Positions 32,855-46,143 are shown, counted from the first letter of the stretch. The stretch is 64,000 nucleotides of DNA from Sarcomyxa edulis (GCA_009761415.1 QUOL01000003.1:2542001-2606000), one strand, 5' to 3'. Numbers and translations are program-made. Notes: generated by a model from the letters alone, not told the origin.

Positions 32855-35800
32855 ATGGACAACTCTGACGACTACTTTACTGACGACCTCATCTTGGACG
32901 AACAGACTTTGGCGGTGCTCGAGCAGGAGGAGAATAAATATCTTACCCAAATACAGCCTACCCCAAAGCCACCTCCAACCAAACGGCAGAAAGTTGACAA
33001 TGGATGGAGGCCAGGGCTTGGTGGTCGTCAGCAGACACTAGAAGATCTAGATGAACTCCCTGAAATATCACTTCAAGGCGACGGAACGTACGGTGTTCGT
33101 GGTCTAGGATTTGTTCCCCCAGGCCTTCGAAGAAATGCTTCTGCAACTCGACTAGACTTGATCAATGCCGCTTTAGCTTCTGCACATAACAATGATGGTG
33201 CACCACCGAATGCCCATAGTCGAGCTTCATCGTCCTCCACAAATCATTCTCATTCTCAAAATAGATATCAGCCACACAAGCGACAGACTTCCAACGGACA
33301 ATCATCGCGCCATGTATCTGTGCCCCGTAGTACTCCTGTCCGAAATCCAGGTCAAATCCGTGCTTCGTCACGGTCCTCGACATTGGAGACAACTTCTGTA
33401 GATGATAATGATTTACGCCAGAAACTGGAAGAGGTCCGCGTTATTCCATTGTATCTCAGTCAAGCATTCAATGCATCGCATTTCCTTAGCTTCAAGCAGA
33501 AAACTTGAAAATACAAGCGGCTTTGAAAGAGGCAAAGGAGATCAAGCTGGCTAAAGAGGGCGAAGTATCAATCCTGCGAAAGGGTATGGAAAAGGTATGA
33601 TATGCGACCACCATCAAAACCCCTCTCTGATCGTATATGCTATAGACTGCTCAAGAGCACGCCGCGCAAGTAGCCAAATTAAAGGCCGCTAAAGAAGAGG
33701 CCGATGCGAAACAAGCGCAGACCCAGAGAGAGATGAAGGAAGAATTGGAACGACTCAGAACTTCATTCATGTTCAAGGTTATATCAATCTCTTTAGCTTC
33801 ACTCATTCAAACTAATCGTCTTGTTCTATTCAGCAACATGAACTCGAGACATCCGCTCGTAAACCTCCATTATCTGTTCACGCCAGACGCATAGGCAAAG
33901 ATCCGCCCCCCACACCAATACGAACGCCATCTCAGATGCGAGGTTGGCAAGCTGGCCCCAGTATGTTCGCTGCGGACACACCTCGACGTCTACAGACCAG
34001 TACACCATTCAGAGACAGTCCTAAACGAGTGCGGAAGTTGGTAGTACCCACGCCTGCTAAGAGACCCGCGATGCTTCCCGGGTTCGAGAATGCTTTCCTC
34101 GCTTCGTCTCCGTCTCGCCCTTCTCGCAAAGGAAAAGAGAGAGAAACAAGCCTTTGGGACGTGACTAGTAACCTTGCAGAGATGGAGGACGCGCCATTGA
34201 GTTCTCCACTTGGGACTAGGCGACCCCAACCAATTTCGCCTCCTAGTAGTCCATTGACAGCTAGACAACATCGAGCAGGACATGTCGATGTCAGCATGGA
34301 TGATGATCCAGATATATTCGCTGATAACGCAGACATAAATCAAGGTGATGATACCGGTGACATCGAAATGACAAGTGTAGAGACTCCCGATGAAGAGCTT
34401 GACGAGATCGAACCTATAGATTGGAAAGAAGAAGTATATATCCCTTTACTTCTATCGCATGCTCTGCTCATTCAGTGTCCAACAGACGTTCCGCATCATA
34501 TTGACGCATAGACTTCCATCATCCGCCTCTTTGACGCTTCAGACTTTATTACGGACCCTCCTTCCGTCATCTACGGACCATTGTATGACCGAAACATACC
34601 TCAAGTCGTGCAGTTCCCTACTCGCAATCTTTGCTTCACCGTCAAAGTGCAACGACTATGATCTGGCCGTCGCAGTTCTTACTGAACTGGTGGAAATGGT
34701 CCATATATTACACGAGACCAACACTGTAAGTGATTCCGCCCTGCAGCGCGTCTTTCCCAGCTCAAAAAAAAAGGCAGATTTCACCTCTAATAGCACTTCT
34801 GAATCTACTAACATTACTTGTATCTATACTACCAACATTTTCGTCAGTATTACTGTGCCAGCAGCATACCCATAAAAGTGGCCCACGAATTGTAGTCCTC
34901 CTGGCCAGCATCATCAAAACTCGGCTACCTCCAGAAGAACAACCTGAACCTACGCTTGTCAACGAAACGCTCGGGCTCTTGGAAGCCTTGTGCTGGAATA
35001 GCACCGATGATCTAGAGGACAAGTACGTCCTATGGTCATCCGCATCCTCGTGCTTCATTCTCTGACCACTCCGAATTTTAGAATCGCCTACATACCACGA
35101 GCTCCTGGCCTACTATCAACACTCCTTCATCCATCTCAACCTTCCTCTTTACTCTCTCGCACCACTCGTTTCCTTGTATTTCTTGCCAGTCGTGCGTCAT
35201 TCTCCATAATCCCGTCTTTTGGTATGCTAAACATCGTAAAGACGAAGCCCTTTGTCGTCCCCTCCTATCATTTCCTGATGTAGAAGATCTTGCTGGAAGC
35301 CAAGAGGCTGCTCCAGATTACAGCAAAATCCCACATATCGAAACTATGTGTTCCTTTTTAATCGATTTTAATCGTCGAGATCCTGACGTAAGTCTCTCGT
35401 TCCGTGTATTCGAAGGGCTAGACTCAGGCCGTTCGTGATAGGCCGAGTCTACGAGAATCAATATATTATTATTCATTGCAACGATGTCATTTCGACCCGA
35501 CGCTATCAATATACTAGTGGAGTCTCATACACTCATACCATCCGTCGTTCTTTTTCTTACCCAACTCACGACTCCAATCTGGGAAGAAGACGAGGAATTT
35601 ATGACATCCTCACCTGAAGTCATTGCTTCGTACGTTACATTACCGTTATCGAAACTGTCGTTGTATTTTGATTGACGATCTCATTCACAGAACTGCCCGC
35701 ACGGTGAATCAAACAGTATTCCTTCTCCATAAACTACTATTGCGTACCGAACCAACCAACCTACGATATAAACTTCAGCATGCGCCACACCGTCCATTTA

Positions 35801-36108
35801 ACGGTATCACACATATGTTTATAGTCACTTTCGGCCGGCTGGGATATTCTGATACACCTGAGTGGATTGAAACAAAGTCGAGGCAGGAATTGGAGATGGT
35901 AGGAGGTGCGTCGTTTGTGTTATTGTCTTTTTCTTCGATGTTGACTAGGTTGTGTCGGAAAGATGCAGCCAGGGATCTTCTTGAATTGGTCGTCGAAGGG
36001 CCTGAGGGAGAGAGTGTATGGAATGCGTATCAGGGAAGTGTCGCGAGTGAGATTGACGAAGAGGAGGCTGAGGCGAGACGTATGGGCGAAGTCAATGATA
36101 TTTCATGA
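32855..36108 (+). CDS. ATRIP/Rad26-like DNA damage checkpoint protein
   Basis: Ten exons (32855-33433, 33490-33594, 33646-33777, 33834-34433, 34486-34725, 34778-35022, 35082-35191, 35242-35387, 35442-35629, 35691-36108) give about 920 aa. Near the N-terminus is a short acidic segment (SDDYFTDDLILDE), then a disordered region and a coiled coil (about residues 194-272, with KEAKEIKLAKEGEVSILRKG and ELERLRTSFMFKQHELE). A Ser/Pro-rich stretch with PTPIRTPSQMRGWQ follows, and a C-terminal alpha-helical HEAT-like half with LTQLTTPIWEEDEEFM. This order matches fungal Rad26/UvsD, the ATR partner that binds RPA-coated ssDNA. Exon 9's acceptor could be 35441 or slightly later. Confidence 0.75.
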
Positions 36109-36174
36109 TGGTTGATTATGTTTATGTATCCACGGTGAATTTCTGCAAGTTGAAGTCTTGTCGTCGGAAGAACA

Positions 36175-37810
36175 CTATTGCAAGTTCTTGATGTCTGCTG
36201 TCTCTGCAGTCTGGCGATCCAAGAGGTTTTGAGTCATCTCGTCTAGCACCAGAGGTATCAGGCGACTGACCTGATGACAGAAATGTCTCAACCACAAGAC
36301 TTTTCTCTTACTGCTCTTATGACCGACGGTCTGGAGGGCCAGTTGTCTGGTTGCGAGCTCACACGTTTCTGTCCTGTAGTTCGCTTTTAATCGATTACGA
36401 ACTCTGATCTGTGAAGTTGGATTGGAAATTAGTGGAATCCAAAAGAAGGCATGAATACATGTATATGCGCACCTCCGTAGGGGACAATGCATGAACGGTG
36501 TTGCCCTGAGCCCATTCCGTAGTGACATTGACTTGATCAACTTTGCCGAAACCGTCCACCCAGAGTTGCCAGAGACATTCATCCCAGTCCGAGGTGCGCG
36601 AGCTCGATATGAAAGAACGTTCGTTGCACCATAGCGGGTGATCTCTTGGTATAAAAACAGGTGACAGCGGTGGGAACGGGAAGGTAGCAATAGATCCTTC
36701 GGTTAGAACGGAAGGTCTGTGGATTGTTCGTGATCGAGGAAGCAGGGATTCATAAAATTTAGCCGGAGGGGTAGCGGAGATATTTCCCGGAAAGATGACG
36801 CTGACGCGGGTAGGAGTAAAGAGCCTCGCAAGATTAAGATACATATTCGCGGAGTCCTTCGTCGTGGCGTCCACGTGTAAAAGATGTAAGGAAACGGACG
36901 CAAGAGCGGGGCGATTCACTAGGGAACGAAGTCTTTCCAGTAACTCTTCGTGGGCAGGAGACATGCGTTTGACAGTGGTCGTAATCAAGAGAGATATTGG
37001 ACCTGCGCTCGACCAGTTAAAAGCGCAAGCGTGGACTGGTTCTTGAGTACGTACGTACCTGGCCATTTAGATGCCCAACCCGTTAACATGTCCAATATTG
37101 CGATACTGTCAGACCAGATACAAGCAGTGATGTCGAAGTCGTCTAGGGCAGATATTCCGCGAGAGATGAAGGGGTCCAGAGTATATTGCATGGGAAGAAT
37201 TTGAGAAAGCCACTGAGGAGTAGATTCTGACTGTAAATGAACTGGAAGTGTATCTGTGAATACTGAACTTGGAATGAATATATGATAAATCGTCGAGGAT
37301 TGAACAGGACAGACCTTGAGCTTTAGGATCATCTGTAGTATGGTCGACTCTGAGCTTTGCTGGGCGGATCCATTTGTAGATTGTCACACACATGAAGACG
37401 ACACAGAGAGAACAATATACAAAAGCAGTCCACTTGAGCCATATTAGAGGCCAAGAGCGTATGCGCCGTACAGGGTGGCTTTCTGTCGGCACAAAGGCAG
37501 GGTTCTCGAGAGGGAAAGTAGCATGGAAAAAAGACGCGAATTTGGTGGTAGGCGAGAAATTACGAGTGGGGTTTGGCATGAAATCATCTTCTGTTTCGTT
37601 TGGCAAATTATCTTCCGGAGTTGTCACGTATAGAGACGCGGATCGAAGACGGCGCTGCTGCGAGTTCGTTGTCGAAAGGTGGCTTTGAAAGCTACCTGAA
37701 CCTGTGATTCCTTCAAGTTTCGATACAGGATTCGGCAGAGACACTGAAGGCGTCAAGACAGATTGTGATTTCAACGGTTTGAACGTCATAGACGCCTTTT
37801 CTTTGTCCAT
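36175..37810 (-). CDS. type II membrane protein, glycosyltransferase-like
   Basis: Four exons (37810-37315, 37253-37059, 37002-36473, 36408-36175) give 484 aa. A cytosolic N-terminus of about 125 residues precedes one TM helix (WTAFVYCSLCVVFMCVTIYK). The lumenal domain includes DITACIWSDSIAILDML, ASKWPGPISLLITT, IPRDHPLWCNERSF and SDWDECLWQLWVDGFGKVD. It ends in a basic helix RNRLKANYRTETCELATRQL. The WPGPISLLIT phase depends on the splice at 37003/37058. The pattern resembles LARGE/GT49-type glycosyltransferase domains as I recall them, but I see no certain DxD motif, so the assignment is tentative. Its 3' end converges on the ATRIP-like gene, 66 bp apart. Confidence 0.6.
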
Positions 37811-38125
37811 TTTCGAGGATTTTCGGGAGGAAGCTAGACAGTACAGGGACTCGAAGCACCTTGAAGTGTTGAACGATGAACGTTGAAAGTTGAAGAGTCA
37901 AGAGCGCTACGGCGAGGCGGCTCGACCCGGACTGCAGTGTAACTGACTTGGGTATGCCACCACTGCCAGAGCCACGCCAGTGTATAGACAATATCAGGAG
38001 CTAACTGCTTGAGTTCGATTCTCATTCTATTTTACAGCAGCGCGTACAACAACTCGGATCTACAAATGTAATCGAGCAATGAATTGCAATGGCTTCACTA
38101 CGGGTGGATCCCTGGTCGGAGGCAA

Positions 38126-41100
38126 TCAAGATGTGTGCGTAAGTTCACTGAAATTGGTCAGGTATGTGCCCCAGTCATCCAATCTAGACAATGAAAGGAG
38201 AGTCAGTTGTGTACACCAAGATGGGAATAGAACGAAACGAACTCGAAGCCAGCAGGCGCGCTAGACCACATGGCTAGCATAGTCTCGTCTATCATCATTT
38301 GCGAAGTCGGCGTTTGCAACACCGGTTGGTGGAGCTGTGTCTGCGAATGATAGTCCATCTCACTAGTAGGTGGCGTGTACCCATGCATTGCGGCGCCATA
38401 CTGTGGGGCAGTAGTAGCCATCGATGTCGAAGGATACGGTGGATGGTAATCGGCGAGGTTGCTGTAGACGGCGGCATCCATGGGATAGACAGAAGCCATG
38501 GAGTTCATTCCTCCTGTAAACTCGTCTTGAGGGTGATGTTCCTCCTGCTGATATCCGCTATCTGACGCATCGGGATGTGAATGTTGATTATGATTTCCAG
38601 GAGCAGGGACAGTCCAGTAATCTTCTGTCGGATCGAATCCAGCTGTTTGACTGTCTAACGGCAACCGACCCAGTTCGTCGGTGTAGATGGGCATCGCGTA
38701 TTGGTCCTGCTGCACGGATGAAGCTTGTGCTTGAGGCCTCTGCGTCTGTGTCTGATCCTTAGTATGGACCCGTCTTGAGCCTGCAAAAGTACGAGGAGTT
38801 TCGTCGAGACCCGGATCCAAGAACGCATCGGTAAACTGGGATCCTGTGCTGATCGGGGTATCGGTATCCCGCGCCCGTTTGTTTGTGAATACTGGGTTCA
38901 GTTGTGGTAAAGGGAGTTCACCGACATGAGCCAGTTCGTATAATATATCCCTAGGAAAGACCGATGTCATGTACAGTAAGCACAATTGATCAGGAAAAGG
39001 AGGTAAATAGTTCAATACCACAAACGACCAGAGATAGGTGACCTGATGGTGTTCGTCAGTTGGTCCATCGCTCGCCATGGATCAGACTGCCACTCACCGA
39101 TCCTCGCATCCTCTGAGAATATCCATGCATTTGTGTACATCACTCATGTCCTTCACCAGATCAGGAGATAGCCCAGACCGTTTGCCTCCCCAGATATTGA
39201 GTAGAAGCACTATCCCTGCCGTGAAGGTTGCGATCTGCACCTGGATACACAAAGCTTTTCAGTACTACCTACCTTTGTATCTCGTACGGACTCACTTGAG
39301 TAAATGGAATAATCGAGGGAAATCTCCGTTTCTGTATATCGACAATGTGGCTGCAAGACCTAGCAGCGTTGGTACAAATTGTCAAGGAAGGGAAAGGCAG
39401 TGGGGAAGGTTTTTTCGGAGAGGGTACAAAGGGCCGATGAATTAGAATCTGTAAATGGTAGTAGCAACTGTAGAGCGCGACTGATTGTGTGAAGAATACC
39501 GGATCTTCGCGACTGGGATCCCAACGAACTTTGTAGAAGAAGCGGTGAAAATGAAGATCTATAGAGATATCTGGAATAGAGCTCACGATGATCTGGTATG
39601 CAGTCAACCCATTTATTGAGTGTGGAATCCAGTTCGGCTACGATGTGCTGCTCCCATTTCGGTCCAACGAATCCGAGTAGAATTTTGGATTTGTTGATGG
39701 AGTACTAGACGAAAATGATAGGTCAGAGATGAGTGAAACAATGTGACTGTAGATTGCTCACAATGGTACGCAAAGAAAAGGCAAGGATGTGATTGAGCCG
39801 AAGAGAACACACAAAATAAGAGATGAGAGATGGCTTGTTTGGAGGCTGTCTGAAAGCTCGCTCCGGATCTGGGTGATCCCAATATTCGTCATCGCATTCT
39901 ATAGGAAAGTCCTGATCAAAGCTGATACGCAAGGTGGGTTAGAATATGCAGAAGGCGACTGTATTATTTTGACGCACTCTTCATCCCAGATGGCGCACGG
40001 TCTACCTAGAGCAGCACTGGTACATCGGTCCAGACTCACAAGTACCCTGGCCAATATGGTCGCTTAGTATTGTCTGAAGAAACGGATCGAGGAAAGTCTT
40101 TACCAAAAGGCGCGCTTCCACAGCTCGTTTTCAGCGGTCGGTCTGGAGCTATTCAATTTACGACGATGGGCTCCAACATCCTGAGCTAGCCGGACGCCTA
40201 TGCCGATCACGGTCCAGCAAGATTGAGGTGCAGACGATCCCTGCAGAAATTGTGCCGAGAGCTAGTATGGTAGAATATGATAGCGTGTGTGAAAAACTTC
40301 GACAACAGCGAGGGGAGGGGAATAAAGACATACGCAATGACACTGCAAGTCGTACAATGTAGGCGGCGCCAGCAATGACTTGCGAGCAAAAAGTAATACC
40401 TGATCAAACCATTTCCAACCGCAAGAGTGTGTTGAATTTGTATCGTCAAGGAATACTCTGGGATCGTCGGAGCAGCGAGACGCGACTGCACAGACCAAGA
40501 GGACTGTCGCTGCAAACATGTCATTGCGGTGGTGCAAGCCTTCGGCCACTGATGTAGTGAATGTAGGACGATGGAGGAGCGGCAAGTAACGATTGAAGTT
40601 GCTAAAATACAAGTCGGTCAAGTCTCTGATGAGGTCGTCTGGTGGGAAGGTATAATTCGTCGGAGGCGGTATTTCGGATTTGATCTCCCAAGACTACTGC
40701 AATCAGGAAAATGATACGCGAAAGAGGAATGGGAATATACTGACAGGTCGTGAAGACCAAAACTCCCGTCTTCTACCACCAAAAATCGGCGGTCTTGCGT
40801 CGGACAGACCATGAAATTCGTTCTTGATGTCGAGGGCTGTCTGGATCAGCATCACCCCACTCGATCTTCCAAAGAAACGAGGATGTATGTTAGAGTTCAG
40901 CGAAAGCTGCTGAAGGTCGTCGGAGAGACCAATTCGAGCAAAGTCATCTTCGTCCAATGTGGTCGGAGGATTTCCCATGGAACGGAGGACCGTGGTTACA
41001 ATTTCAGACGGGGATCGGGTCCCAAGCGCATGCAGAGTTGGTCCTTCGGAAGAAGAACATTGCGGACGTGGGGCTGAACGGGACGATGCAGGCATATCCG

Positions 41101-41722
41101 AAGTTTGGTTCTTGTGTTCGCCATTATAGACCGATTCCAGTTCTTTATCGAGATCGACATCCGGTAGTAGCTGTTCAGAACGTGAGATAGGCATCAATAG
41201 AAGACTCGAAAGCGTACCCGTTTCAAGAGTTTCTGCATCTTCTCTACGCGAGTTTCGAGGACTTCTACATATCTGATATTACCTTGTCAATCAAGGTCAA
41301 ACTCTTGTCATGGTGCAACAAACCCTTTCGTAGGCCCTCGTTTCTTGAAAAAAGCGAATGCTTATTATTCTTGAGGTAGAATACAGCTTCAGCTCACACA
41401 CACCTTCGAGGGTTGGACGTAGGTGCAATCAAGACCAACACAATTAGAACAGCGGTTTCCTGGCACTGAACTGCCATCACCTGACCAAAGAACGGAGATT
41501 TGTTGATTTTTTATGAATTTTTGCGAGGATCTGCAAATAGCTCACATCGAACTGCACGATCAAGATAAGATTGGGGGTAACAGATGGGAGAAGTAAGGCA
41601 CGTCACTGACTTTTCTTTCGTCTACAATTATCACAAGCTCTCTGTAATTTCCTCTTCTTGGAGTCTTGACGTGAAGTAGAAGGCTGTTCGGCCAGATCGT
41701 ACTCTTCTTCAGCGGAAGACAT
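38126..41722 (-). CDS. Zn2Cys6 transcription factor, copy A
   Basis: This is a fungal-specific binuclear zinc cluster regulator. Exon 1 (41722-41611) encodes RACDNCRRKK, a 6-nt microexon (41551-41546) adds IR, and exon 3 (41480-41404) completes CDGSSVPGNRCSNCVGLDC. A 20-nt exon (41343-41324) encodes KRGPTKG. A coiled-coil linker (YVEVLETRVEKMQKLLKR) follows. The middle homology (Fungal_trans) region includes LYFSNFNRYLPLLHRPTF, ATVLLVCAVASRCSDD, DFPIECDDEYWDHPDPE and SVALYSCYYHLQILIHRPF. The Gln/His/Ser/Pro-rich C-terminal part resembles an activation domain and ends DDWGTYLTNFSELTHTS after the last intron. Not all middle exon borders were phase-checked. Its targets are unknown. Confidence 0.85.
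41546..41551 (-). other. 6-nt microexon in zinc cluster, copy A
   Basis: The minus strand reads ...GTGCAG|TTCGAT|GTGAGC.... Joined to AAGAAAA before and GTGATGG after, it gives KK-I-R-C-D in frame. Skipping it would remove Ile-Arg but keep the frame. Flanking introns are 59 and 65 nt. Confidence 0.75.
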
Positions 41723-42159
41723 GTAGGAAGAGAAAAAGAGAAACAACGAGGAGATTCAGGAGTAGTCAAGCCCTCTTTCAAATAATGCTGACGGACCGCT
41801 GCTGATCATGCATCGATCATGACGAATGCCCGCCGGCACATTGCCAAGAGCAAGCATATTGATGAGTTGTCAATGAGTCGTGGAGGTTCAGGTCATGATC
41901 AAGACATAGCTCTCATTGACGGTGCGCGGCGAGGTCAGATCCACTAGGTGTAAAGGTATATGTGCTACTCCTGACGACAAAGATTGATTGGATTATCTGA
42001 ACAAGTGACACAGAAGCGATTTTATCTACCCAGAGCTAGTCTGGTCTATCTGACCGATTCTGACGATGGCGGGATCACCACCATTGTAACCTGTACAAAT
42101 TAGTATTATACGATAAACGGGCTTCCCCAAAGAATCCTGGTCAAGACATACAAAGGCGA

Positions 42160-45100
42160 TCAAGTTGGGTGGGTAAGTTCACTGAAGTTGGTGAGGTATG
42201 TGCCCCAGTCTTCCAATCTAAACAACAAAGAAAGCCTCAGTCAGTCTCTACACTCAAGTGGAAAATCAACAAAACGGACTCGAAACCAGCAGGCGCGCTA
42301 GACCACATGGCTAGCGTAGTCTCGTCTATCATCATTTGGGAGCTCGACATCTGGGAGAAGGGTGGTTGGTGCTGTGGCCGTGGATGATAGTCCATCGTAC
42401 TCGTGGTTGGCGTGTACCCGTGCATGCCACCTGGTCTACCATACTGTGAGGAAGTAGAAGCCATCGACGTCGAAGGATATGGTGTCGCGGAGGGGCTGTT
42501 GTAGAAAGAGGTGTCCATAGGATAGACAGAAATCATTTGTCCTGTAGACACGTCTTCGTGACGATGTTCCTGCTGCTGATATCCGCTATGTGGCGCATTA
42601 AGATGTACATGTTGATTGTGATTCCTAGTCCAGTGATCTGTTGTCGAATGTAACTGAGATGTTTGACCGTCTGACAGTGACCGACCCAGTTCATCAGTGT
42701 AGATGGGCATCGCGTATTGGTCATGCTCCAACAAATCTTGTGTGTGAAGCGTCTGAGCGTGTGTGAGGTTCAGGGATTCCTTGGAATTCACTCGTTGTGA
42801 GCCTGCGAAGGTACGAGGAATAGTGCTGGAACTTGAATTTGGAAACGTATCGATAGAATGAGATGATGCGCTGCCAATCGGGGTATCGTTATCCCATGAC
42901 CGTTTGTTTCTGGTCACAGGCCTGATTTGGGGTAAAGAGAGTTCACCGACATGAGCCAGTTCGTATAGTATATCCCTGGGAATTGATTTTTAGTGACGAT
43001 CACGATATGTCAAAGGAGGAAAATATCTCAATACCACAAACGACCCGCAATAGGTGACCTAATGACGTCCGTCAGTTAGTCACCTCTCTCTCAACATGAA
43101 ATCGGCGAACTGCTACTCACCGCTCTTCGCATCCTCTAAGGATCTCCATGCATGTATGTACATCGGTCATGTCTTTATCCGGAACAGCAGTTAACCCGGA
43201 CCGTTTTCCGCCCCAGATATTGAGCAAAAGTACGATTCCTGCAGTGAAGGTCGCGATTTCCACCTTCGAGTTCAAAACCTTTCAGTACGGACTGTAGTTT
43301 CTCGTAGGATTACTCACCTGGGTATACGGGACAATCGAGGGGAATCTCTGTCTTTGAATGGCGACGATGTGGCTGCAAGACCTAGCCGCGTTGGTGCATA
43401 TCGTCAAGGAAGGGAAAGGCAACGGGGACGGTTTATTTGGTGAAGGTACGAAGGGTCGATGAATCAGGATTTGTAGATGGTAGTAACAACTGTAAAGCGC
43501 GACCGATTGAGCGAAGAATACTGGGTCCTCTCGATGTGGATCCCAACGGACTTTTTGGAAAGAAGGGGCGGTGAGATTGACGGTTCGTATATAGTTGGGA
43601 TAGAGCTTACGATGATCCGGTATGCAGTCGACCCACTTATTGAGTGCAGAGTCTAGTTCAGTTACAATATGCTGCTCCCAATTCGGTCCAAAGAATCCGA
43701 GAAGGATCTTGGATTTCTTGAGAGAGTACTATATAGATATAGCGGTAGAATCATAAAGAGCGGTACATTGTAACGTGATTGTGAATTGCTCACAACGGTG
43801 CGTAGACAAAAAGCAAGAATGTGACTGAGCCGAAGGGAACATACAAAATAAGAGATGACAGATGGCTTGTTTGGAGGTTGTTTGAAAGCCTGCTCTGGAT
43901 CTGAGTGTTCCCAATACTCATCATCACATTCTATAGGGAAGTCTTGATCAAAGCTGATACGTAGCTTTAGTCACTGGTGGATAACAAGAGACAGCCAGAA
44001 CGCTTGTATACGCACTCGTCATCCCAAATGGCACAGGGTCTTCCGAGAGCTGCACTGCAGTCTCGGTCCATACTCACAAGGACCCTAATCGAGATGGTTA
44101 GTCGAAAATGCACGTAATGGCAGGTATGTATCTGAAATCTCTACCAGAACGCACGCTTCCACAGCTCAGCTTCAGCAGTCGGTTTGGTACTGACCAATTT
44201 ACGACGATGGGCTCCGACGTCCTGAGCTAACCGGACGCCTACGCCGATGACGGTCCAGCAAGCTTGGGGTGCGGACGATCCTTGGAGGAATTGAGCGCAG
44301 AGCTGGTACAGTAAAACATTGGTCAGGAAAGATTTCGACAGATGAAAGGCAAAAGAGGACGTACACAATGACACTGCAAGTCGTACAATGTAGGAGGTGC
44401 CAGCAATGAATCGCGACTGAAAAGTGATACCTGATTGAACCATTTCCAGCCGCAAGAGTGTGGTAAGTTTGTGTCATCAAGGAATACTCTCGAATCATTG
44501 GAGCACCGAGACGCGACTGCACAGACTAAGAGAACTGTTGCTGCAAACAAGTCATTGCGGTGGTGCAAGCCTTCGGCCATTGATCTAGTGAATGTGGGAC
44601 GATGGAGAAGCGGCAGGTGACGATTGAAGTTGCTGAAGTACAATTCGATTAAATCTGTAATGAGATCTTCTGGGGGAAAGATGTAGTTTGCCAAGGGCTG
44701 CATTTCGGACTTGATCTCCCAAGGCTACTGGAGTGAGCTTGGAGTCATTCGGAAGAACGAGATGGTACTGACTGGTCGAGAACACCAAAATTCCTGTCTC
44801 CTGCAACTGAAAATAGTTGGTTTCATGCTAGAGAAGCCATGAAATTCGTTCTTGATGTCGAGGGCTGTCTTTGCCAACATTGCGCCACTCGAACTCCCAA
44901 AGAAACGAGTTTGGGTATCAGAGTCTACTGAAAGGTTCTGAAAATCGTCGGAAAGACCCATTTGAGCCAAGTTATCTTCGTCCAATGGCGTGGGAGGACT
45001 TCCTATGGATCCGAGGACCGAAGTTACAATCTCAGCCGGGGATCGGGTCGCGAGCGAATGCAGCGTCGGTCCGTCGAGAGAAGAGAGCTTCGTGCGTGAG

Positions 45101-45760
45101 GCTATACATGGAGGTAGAGATATATTCGAAGCCGTGTCCTTGTACTCGCCATTGTGGATCAGATTCAGTTCCTTGTCGAGATCAACATCCGGGAGCAGCT
45201 ATTACCAGAGTGAGATTGACATAGATGATAGAATGCTTGAAAACACACCCGTTTCATGAGTTTCTGCATCTCCTCGACGCGAACTTCAAGAACCTCCACA
45301 TACCTGTTATCCGTGTGTCAATCAATGCCAGAATGTAAACATGTGCGACAAACCCTTTCGTAGGCGCTCGTTTCTAGGTTTGTCTCAGTCGTAGTTATGG
45401 TAGAACAACAAGGTAAAAATCTAGCTAGGACACACCTTCAAAGGTCGGAGGTAAGTGCAATCGAGACCAACACAGTTGGAACAATGGTTTTCGGGCATTG
45501 AACTGCCATCACCTGACCAAAGAACGTAAGGCCTTTAACGTGTTCACTCTTGATAACATTGCTAAGAGCTTACACCGAGCTACGTTAAACGAGGTGAGGA
45601 TGAGATGGGGTTATAATTGAAGGACGCAGGTACGTCACTAACTTTTCTTCCGTCTACAATTGTCGCAAGCTCTCCGAGTCTGTAGCTTCTTCTTCTTCGA
45701 GATTGGGCGTGGAATAGAAGACTTCTCCAAGTCGCCGTACTCTTCTTCGGTGGAAGACAT
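42160..45760 (-). CDS. Zn2Cys6 transcription factor, copy B
   Basis: Tandem paralogue of copy A with the same order and intron pattern. Exon 1 (45760-45643) encodes a basic RRACDNCRRKK after KKKK. The 6-nt microexon (45579-45574) adds TR, and exon 3 from 45512 gives CDGSSMPENHCSNCVGLDC. KRAPTKG, YVEVLEVRVEEMQKLMKR and the Fungal_trans region follow, the latter including LYFSNFNRHLPLLHRPTF, ATVLLVCAVASRCSND, AIWDDDFDQDFPIECDDEYW and SVALYSCYYHLQILIHRPF. The C-terminal part is rich in His, Gln, Ser and Pro, and shorter than in copy A. The end (DWGTYLTNFSELTHPT) follows a final intron. I see no stop in any exon examined, so both copies look functional. Confidence 0.85.
45574..45579 (-). other. 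6-nt microexon in zinc cluster, copy B
   Basis: The minus strand reads ...AACGTAG|CTCGGT|GTAAGC.... It joins AAGAAAA and GTGATGG to give KK-T-R-C-D. Flanking introns are 63 and 61 nt. The position and length are identical to copy A although four of the six bases differ or sit in a different codon choice. Confidence 0.75.
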
Positions 45761-46143
45761 CTACAGGAAGAAACAACGAGCACGGAGGTAGCAGTCTGTA
45801 GCAGAAGTGTAGGCAGTGCAGCTGGCTCTATTTCAAACCAAACATCGAAATAATGCTGACGCGCATGGCAATTAATAATGCAGAACGTGTCCCGTGACTC
45901 GGATGCGCGCCGTCCTCAACTTTAAGTTGTTCGGAGTCGCAACCATCAGGCAGAGAAGGGGAAGCGTTAAGGCGACAGAGGTCAAACCTCTCAAAGATGA
46001 CGGACTTTGTGCCCGGACCCATTTCTGTATCAGAGTACTTGGCCAACACAAAAATCATATTGAAACGGCACGTCGATACTTGCTAAGATACAAACGAACG
46101 TCAAATCATATTGAAGCACAGAGGACGCGATCATCTCCTTCCA

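Noticed and set aside
37037..37058. 17- to 20-nt intron in the glycosyltransferase-like gene joining to EPVHACAFNW
   Set aside because: It is too short. The GAGCGCAG acceptor at 37003 gives WPGPISLLIT in phase with a normal 56-nt intron.
38000..38030. tRNA T-arm-like GAGTTCGATTCTC
   Set aside because: No acceptor stem, D-arm or anticodon arm could be folded around it.
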